From the NCBI GenBank assembly GCA_043421945.1, contig JBHOGO010000062.1, positions 1-27,916 of the forward strand: DNA of 27,916 bases. Reading direction: 5' to 3'. The notes below the pieces were generated by a model. That model made no database searches. It saw only the letters and a list, made by a program, of their open reading frames with translations, and had not been told where the DNA came from. Source of the stretch: Thaumasiovibrio sp043421945 (GTDB taxonomy: Bacteria > Pseudomonadota > Gammaproteobacteria > Enterobacterales > Vibrionaceae). The position numbers were made by a program, and so were the translations under genes. Positions within the stretch are counted from its first letter, which is position 1. The number at the start of each line of letters is the position of its first letter. Below are positions 23,517 to 27,916 of the stretch, one piece after another.

Positions 23517-23939
23517 TTAGAAAAAGAGTGCTGGCGACAGGTTAAACCTTTCCGACAAACCTTTTATATGTCTAAGGTTGAGCTTGCGCTTTCCGCTCAA
23601 TATTTCTGACACCACCGATTTCCCGCCTATTTCGTCCTTGAAGTCACTAAGGGTTAATTTGTATTGATCGATAAGGACTCTAAGTATGGCTTCACCGCTA
23701 TCTAATTGCTCTAGTGCTTCATTAAATTCTTTTAGTTCTGGTGCATTTTCTTCATAGCGTTCTATAACTGGGAATAAGAGAACAATTAAAACTTCATTTT
23801 CTTCTGTTGGGTTATTGGTTAGCTCATCCATTAGTTTAATGGCTTCGTTGTACTGCTCTTTTGTTTCAATGCCGCCTACCCACGGTATAATCGACTTGAT
23901 TAGGCTCGCTGCGTCTTTTAGTTGATTCATGTTTGTCAT
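23517..23939 (-). CDS. higA: HigA-type antitoxin / HTH repressor
   Basis: This 140-residue protein of the HigA (COG5499) type has an N-terminal helical part of about 90 residues (residues 20-45: WVGGIETKEQYNEAIKLMDEL). The C-terminal helix-turn-helix spans about 92-138: LTLSDFKDEIGGKSVVSEIL, then SGKRKLNLRHIKGLSERF. Antitoxins of this type neutralise a HigB RNase and repress their own operon. The ATG is preceded by AAAGGTG. The remains of the toxin gene lie upstream on the same strand, the usual toxin-first order, with an 88-base gap. Because the toxin is broken, this is now an orphan antitoxin or a plain repressor. Confidence 0.8.
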   Translation of the reverse strand: MTNMNQLKDAASLIKSIIPWVGGIETKEQYNEAIKLMDELTNNPTEENEVLIVLLFPVIERYEENAPELKEFNEALEQLDSGEAILRVLIDQYKLTLSDFKDEIGGKSVVSEILSGKRKLNLRHIKGLSERFNLSPALFF

Positions 23940-24027
23940 AACGTCACCTTTGTCTGGCTAGTGTTCTATGCCTAAGCCGGTCTGGATAAAGAGGGGCTTG
24001 CCTCTCCTTGTTAAATAAATCGTTTGG

Positions 24028-24276
24028 CTACCTGAGTGTGTCGATGTACTTCATGTAGCCGTCATGGTCGCCTACGTACTTCATGTAAACTTTGTCGCTG
24101 ACAAACTGAATGTACGCCAGCACTCTAAGCTCCCCCGCCATATATATGACGTAATGCTTATCAGCGTGTTTCACCTTGGCTTTCAGTAGACCCTTGTAGG
24201 TCGCGTCAATATCACGGGCGTACTTTGGATACTGCTTTTTTGCTGCATCAAACTAAGGTTTCGAGAGTACGTGCAA
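24028..24276 (-). pseudogene. higB: Broken HigB-type toxin gene
   Basis: On the minus strand a TTG at 24276, with AAGGA eight bases upstream, starts MHVLSKP, then hits TAG at 24255-24253 (codon 8). The same frame continues FDAAKKQYPKYARDIDATYK, a middle part, then ELRVLAYIQFVSDKVYMKYV and a tail ending YMKYIDTLR with TAG at 24030-24028. Start, middle and end match the HigB pattern (HVISxxPF, L-R-x-x-A-x-I-x-F, K-Y-I/H). About 18 residues usually found after the YKxL segment also seem to be missing. So the gene has a nonsense codon and probably an internal deletion. This is read from the sequence; the family match is from memory. Confidence 0.65.
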
Positions 24277-24306
24277 GAAATTTTCCTTTTTGATTTTAGT
24301 GGTAAA

Positions 24307-24385
24307 GTTCTCAATATGCGAACATCATGCCCCAGTCTTCAATATTCGCAATACGCGAACGCAATAAAGTTCGCAAAAAGTGAAC
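24307..24385. promoter_or_regulatory. Three 17-bp operator-like palindromes upstream of higBA
   Basis: Three copies share the pattern RTTCKC, five bases, GYGAAC: 24307-24323, 24344-24360 and 24369-24385. Start-to-start distances are 37 and 25 bases. They lie 31-109 bases upstream of the toxin start, where HigA-type antitoxins bind their own promoter. They are too similar and too well placed to be chance. HigA as the ligand is inferred. Confidence 0.65.
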
Positions 24386-24678
24386 CTCGACCGCGCTCGG
24401 ATAACTACTTTCGCTCGATGTTGCTAGAAAGCTGTTACTTAGATACTATTCAATTCTCTCTCAAAATTTTTACTCTCTCCCTCCCGTCAATTTTTTTGAA
24501 ATTACGGGAATACAATATGTCAAACCTACGTCAGCGCCTTGAACAGCGTGAGCACGATATTAATCAACGTGCTGATTCAGTTCGCTCAGGATGTATCGTC
24601 TCGTAATTCGATTCAGTATCAGCCGAGTACCTTTCTAACCCTACCGAGCGTATGGGCGCTAACCATAAACCTCCATGA
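24386..24678. other. Gap before pabB with a minor ORF
   Basis: The first half is pyrimidine-rich with no clear signal. A hairpin follows (CCCGT 24483-24487 with ACGGG 24504-24508, plus AATTT/AAATT inside). After it, GGGAA precedes an ATG at 24517 opening 29 codons (MSNLRQRLEQREHDINQRAD and onward, stop at 24606). The peptide is very polar and helical-looking, but I do not recognise it. It may be the 5' stub of a lost gene. Confidence 0.35.
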
Positions 24679-26058
24679 TCACGAAAGCTGGGGCAGTATT
24701 CGACTCAGTTTGTCGATGATTTCTTGATACTCGCTATTGACTTCACTGTCGTAAACTAAGCCACCACCGGCCCATGCATACAAGGTGTTTTCTTGGCTGA
24801 TGAGGGTACGAATGGTGATACTCGTGTCCATTCGGCCACAGCGACTAATATAGCCAATGCTCCCACAGTACACACTGCGGCGGTGAGGTTCTAACTCTTC
24901 AATGATTTCCATTGCACGTATTTTGGGTGCCCCTGTGATTGACCCCCCTGGAAATCCAGCACGAAGCAAATCAACGGCACCGTATTGCTCATCAAGTTCA
25001 GCGGTGACAGTGCTAACAAGGTGATGGACAGCAGGAAAGCTCTCGACATCAAATAACTTAGGCACCTTGACGCTTCCAGGCTTTGCGACGCGACCAATAT
25101 CATTACGAAGCAAATCGACAATCATTAAGTTTTCGGCTTTGTCTTTATCCGTTGTGCCAAGGAGTGCTTTTTCCTTTTCGTCTTCGGTTGGGTCTTCACG
25201 ACGAGGACGTGTCCCTTTGATGGGTTTTGTCTCAATCCTACCTTGGTCTAACTCTAATAGTCGCTCCGGGGAAATCGAGACAATAGCGTGATGTTCAAGG
25301 CGGATAAAACCAGAAAAGGGCGCTTGGTTTGCCTTATCTAAGATTTGATAAGCGAGCCATTCGTCACCTTCAAAATTGGCATGAAAGCGTTGCGTCAGGT
25401 TTATTTGATAGCAATCACCAGCACGAATATAGTCTTTAACCTTATCAAATCGTTTCCCATAGCTTTCACGGCTCATGTTGCTTTGCCATTCAGAAGTGAG
25501 CTGGAAGGTTTTCGATTCGCCTGATTCTGCCTTAGAGGCTTGCTGTTGTAACCAAACGAGTCGGTCTAGATCTGGTCTAGCATTAACCAGTTGAATTGTT
25601 TTAAGTTGATGGTCGGCAATGATCGCCCAGTCATAAAGACCTACCGCCATTTCAGGGGCGACAATATCATGCTTTGCATGTGTCGGTATCGACTCGACGC
25701 GTCGACCAAGGTCGTAGCCAAAGTAACCCAGCGCTCCCCCAATAAAAGGTAAGTTTGCGATAGGCTCCAGTTTAGGTAACCACTGTTCTTGGGTCTGTTT
25801 TAATAATTCAAATGGGTCTTCAAGAGATATATCGGTACCATTTGGTGTCGTGATGGTTGTTTGTTCACCATAGGTTTCGAGTGTCACAATGGGATCCGCA
25901 ACCAAAATATCGTAGCGGCTATTCACATGGGAGTCAGAAGCCGAGCGCAGCAGCATTGCCCAAGGTTGAACTGAAACAGAATTAAACAGTGCAATTGTTG
26001 CATTAAAATCGTATTCAAGTTCTTGAATTGTAACTGAATTGTTTTTGTTGAAGTTCAT
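24679..26058 (-). CDS. pabB: Aminodeoxychorismate synthase component I (PabB)
   Basis: This 459-residue protein (E. coli PabB 453) makes 4-amino-4-deoxychorismate from chorismate, with ammonia from PabA, in folate synthesis. The N-terminal part carries the PWAMLLRSA stretch of the tryptophan/regulatory pocket. The C-terminal chorismate-binding domain has PIKGTRPR, where Lys is the nucleophile typical of PabB, then ENLMIVDLLRNDIGRV, VHHLVSTV and the closing GSITGAPKIRAMEIIEELE. The PIKGT motif separates PabB from anthranilate synthase, which has PIAGT. It is divergent from fumarase; the ATG lacks a strong Shine-Dalgarno site. It is the chromosomal gene bounding the accessory patch. Confidence 0.94.
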   Translation of the reverse strand: MNFNKNNSVTIQELEYDFNATIALFNSVSVQPWAMLLRSASDSHVNSRYDILVADPIVTLETYGEQTTITTPNGTDISLEDPFELLKQTQEQWLPKLEPIANLPFIGGALGYFGYDLGRRVESIPTHAKHDIVAPEMAVGLYDWAIIADHQLKTIQLVNARPDLDRLVWLQQQASKAESGESKTFQLTSEWQSNMSRESYGKRFDKVKDYIRAGDCYQINLTQRFHANFEGDEWLAYQILDKANQAPFSGFIRLEHHAIVSISPERLLELDQGRIETKPIKGTRPRREDPTEDEKEKALLGTTDKDKAENLMIVDLLRNDIGRVAKPGSVKVPKLFDVESFPAVHHLVSTVTAELDEQYGAVDLLRAGFPGGSITGAPKIRAMEIIEELEPHRRSVYCGSIGYISRCGRMDTSITIRTLISQENTLYAWAGGGLVYDSEVNSEYQEIIDKLSRILPQLS

Positions 26059-26212
26059 AGTGAAATTTTATTAAAAAATGCGATGCTGCGAGATAGCAGG
26101 TGGATGCGCGTAAGGGTATCATAATCCCAGCAATTATCGACGTCAGCGGTTAACCATAATTTAAAGCGATAAGTTTCCCTGGCGCCATGGATGAACTAAG
26201 TGAGGCAATGAA
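26059..26212. other. Divergent promoter gap pabB/fumarase
   Basis: 154 bases between divergent starts must hold promoters for both genes. TGAGGC before the fumarase ATG is its ribosome binding site. I see no clear operator. Confidence 0.5.
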
Positions 26213-27730
26213 ATGACTGTCATACGGAAAGAAGATGTTATCGCCAGTGTTGCAGACGCACTGCAGTATATTTCCTACTACCACCCGTTGGATTTTGTAC
26301 AAGCATTAGAAAAGGCGTATCACAAGGAGCAGAGCCAAGCAGCGAAAGATGCTATTGCTCAGATTCTTATCAATTCACGCATGTCAGCAGAAGGCCGTCG
26401 TCCTATCTGTCAAGATACCGGTATCGTGACGTGCTTTGTTAAGATTGGCATGAATGTGCAATGGGAAAGCGACCTCACTGTTCAAGAGATGATTGATGAA
26501 GGCGTGCGTCAAGCTTATACCAATCCGGATAACCCGCTACGTGCCTCAGTGGTAGCCGATCCAGCGGGTTCTCGTCAGAATACCCGCGATAATGCGCCGG
26601 CTGTTGTTCATATCGATATGGTGCCAGGCAATAAGGTTGAAATTCAAATTGCTGCAAAAGGCGGCGGTTCTGAGAACAAGACAAAGATGGTGATGCTGAA
26701 CCCTTCTGATGACGTTGCAGCATGGGTAGAAAAAACATTACCAACAATGGGTGCTGGTTGGTGTCCTCCGGGCATGATCGGTATCGGTATCGGTGGTACG
26801 GCTGAAAAAGCGGCAGTATTGGCGAAAGAGTCACTTATGGAGCACATTGATATTCATGAGTTGATTGAGCGCGGTGCTGAAACAACAGAAGAAAAACTGC
26901 GTTTAGATATTTTCGAGCGTGTCAATAAGCTGGGTATTGGTGCACAAGGTTTGGGTGGCTTGACGACCGTTGTCGACGTGAAAATCAAATCAGCCCCTAC
27001 ACATGCTGCTTCAAAGCCAGTTTGCTTAATTCCTAACTGTGCAGCAACCCGTCATGTTCACTTCACGTTAGACGGTAGTGGTGCTGCAGAGCTAACGCCA
27101 CCAAAACTGGAAGAGTGGCCAGAAGTCACGTGGGAAGTGGGTGAAAATGTTCGTCGCGTTAATGTCGATGAAGTGACTAAAGAAGACGTGCAGAGCTGGA
27201 AAACCGGTGAAACGGTTCTTCTGTCTGGAAAAATCCTTACTGGTCGAGATGCGGCACATAAACGTATTCAAGAGATGTTAGCCAATGGCGAAGGCCTGCC
27301 AGAAGGTGTGGATTTCAACGGTCGCTTTATTTACTACGTTGGTCCTGTAGATGCAGTCGGTGACGAGGTTGTTGGTCCTGCTGGTCCTACAACGTCGACC
27401 CGTATGGATAAATTTACTGACATGATGCTAGAAGAAACGGGTCTAACAGGCATGATAGGTAAAGCAGAGCGTGGTCCTGCAGCTATTGAATCCATTCAAA
27501 AGAATAAGGCGGTTTACTTAATGGCCGTTGGTGGTGCTGCGTACCTCGTGGCAAAAGCCATCAAACAAGCGCGCGTTGTTGCATTTGAAGATCTCGGTAT
27601 GGAAGCGATTTACGAGTTCGACGTGAAAGATATGCCGGTTACCGTTGCGGTTGATTCGACGGGGGCAAATGCCCATCAGATTGGCCCAGATACGTGGAAA
27701 GTGAAAATTGCAGAAATGGATACTGAGTAA
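26213..27730 (+). CDS. Class I fumarate hydratase, iron-sulfur type
   Basis: This 505-residue cytoplasmic enzyme interconverts fumarate and malate in the TCA cycle using a [4Fe-4S] cluster. The N-terminal alpha-type domain (1-290) has RRPICQDTGIVTCF and PVCLIPNCAATRHVHF with the expected cluster Cys residues, and SRQNTRDNAPAVVH. The C-terminal beta-type domain (about 310-505) has LLSGKILTGRDAAHKR, YYVGPVDAVGDEVVGPAGPTTSTRMDKF and GKAERGP. It is a single fused chain, as in FumA/FumB (548 in E. coli) but shorter, as usual in vibrios. It belongs to the same family as fumA and fumB; the exact symbol is not decided here. Confidence 0.95.
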   Translation: MTVIRKEDVIASVADALQYISYYHPLDFVQALEKAYHKEQSQAAKDAIAQILINSRMSAEGRRPICQDTGIVTCFVKIGMNVQWESDLTVQEMIDEGVRQAYTNPDNPLRASVVADPAGSRQNTRDNAPAVVHIDMVPGNKVEIQIAAKGGGSENKTKMVMLNPSDDVAAWVEKTLPTMGAGWCPPGMIGIGIGGTAEKAAVLAKESLMEHIDIHELIERGAETTEEKLRLDIFERVNKLGIGAQGLGGLTTVVDVKIKSAPTHAASKPVCLIPNCAATRHVHFTLDGSGAAELTPPKLEEWPEVTWEVGENVRRVNVDEVTKEDVQSWKTGETVLLSGKILTGRDAAHKRIQEMLANGEGLPEGVDFNGRFIYYVGPVDAVGDEVVGPAGPTTSTRMDKFTDMMLEETGLTGMIGKAERGPAAIESIQKNKAVYLMAVGGAAYLVAKAIKQARVVAFEDLGMEAIYEFDVKDMPVTVAVDSTGANAHQIGPDTWKVKIAEMDTE

Positions 27731-27819
27731 CTTTTTTGTTGCTCGGTTGCTTCTGCTATTTCAGCGAGTTTATTAAAGTTGACACGATATAGCGTCATTT
27801 ATAACGTGCTGATATAGAA

Positions 27820-27843
27820 TAAAAAAAGCCGCATTATGCGGCT
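27820..27843 (-). terminator. Hairpin with A-tract downstream of fumarase
   Basis: AGCCGCA (27827-27833) pairs with TGCGGCT (27837-27843), loop TTA. Seven A lie before it, giving a T-run on the minus strand. It probably ends an unseen minus-strand gene to the right, and may act weakly for fumarase. Confidence 0.6.
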
Positions 27844-27854
27844 CAGACTGCTGA

Positions 27855-27884
27855 CAAAGGTCTAGCCATCGGGCTAGACCTTTG
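27855..27884. terminator. Long perfect hairpin downstream of fumarase
   Basis: A 13-bp perfect stem (CAAAGGTCTAGCC at 27855-27867 with its complement at 27872-27884), loop ATCG. There is no T-run on either side, so it may be a stabilising stem or a terminator of an unusual kind. It is 12 bases from the previous hairpin. Confidence 0.45.
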
Positions 27885-27916
27885 ATCTAATAGGGGTATC
27901 GAAATATGGATATCCC

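Noticed and set aside
24271..24606. 111-codon plus-strand ORF across the higBA promoter.
   Set aside because: It runs over the three operator palindromes and the opposite toxin start, lacks a ribosome site and resembles no family.
1..27916. CRISPR arrays, tRNA or rRNA genes.
   Set aside because: No regularly spaced direct repeats and no tRNA- or rRNA-like segments were found on reading the window.

Overview
The window looks like a chromosomal segment of a marine Vibrionaceae bacterium (Vibrio or a close relative). Reasons: a 505-residue class I fumarase, a sdaC/sdaA/nudL/pabB neighbourhood, CRP-like sites, moderate G+C, an alginate-use locus, and a mobile element that I recognise as the gamma-mobile-trio (GMT) type best known from Vibrio. 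The assignment rests on protein sequence recalled from memory, not on a search.

Region 1 (1-10189) is an alginate-use locus. A clipped gene start at 1-54 may be an IS630-type transposase. It is followed by a KdgM-like outer-membrane porin and a divergent PL7 alginate lyase, sharing a 454-bp regulatory interval with CRP-like sites and a perfect palindrome. Next is a four-gene ABC importer operon whose order, sizes and sequence match the Sphingomonas sp. A1 alginate importer (algS-algM1-algM2-algQ), closed by a strong terminator. A hybrid sensor kinase follows. Working model: the lyase cuts alginate outside or in the periplasm, the porin admits oligomers, AlgQ binds them, and AlgS/M1/M2 import them.

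Region 2 (10204-17999) is a compact mobile element of about 7.8 kb on the minus strand: gmtY (tyrosine recombinase), gmtZ (large second recombinase with a Cys cluster), gmtX, a small coiled-coil VPA1267-type protein and a RecD-like helicase. The five genes overlap by 1 or 4 bases and seem to share one promoter. No cargo genes are present. Both ends carry the 9-bp repeat GGAATCGAG. Removing one copy plus the interior rebuilds a perfect 12-bp-stem terminator between the convergent sensor-kinase and sdaA genes, so the element sits inside the loop and arm of a bidirectional terminator. Each end carries its own terminator facing incoming transcription.

Region 3 (18041-27730) is core metabolism on the minus strand (sdaA serine dehydratase, sdaC serine transporter, nudL CoA pyrophosphatase, pabB aminodeoxychorismate synthase I), then fumarase on the plus strand. 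Between nudL and pabB lies a 3-kb patch of accessory and decaying genes: an ADP-ribosylglycohydrolase-fold protein with an altered metal site, a frameshifted DUF5675 gene, and a HigBA-type toxin-antitoxin pair whose toxin is broken while the antitoxin is intact and three 17-bp operator-like palindromes remain.
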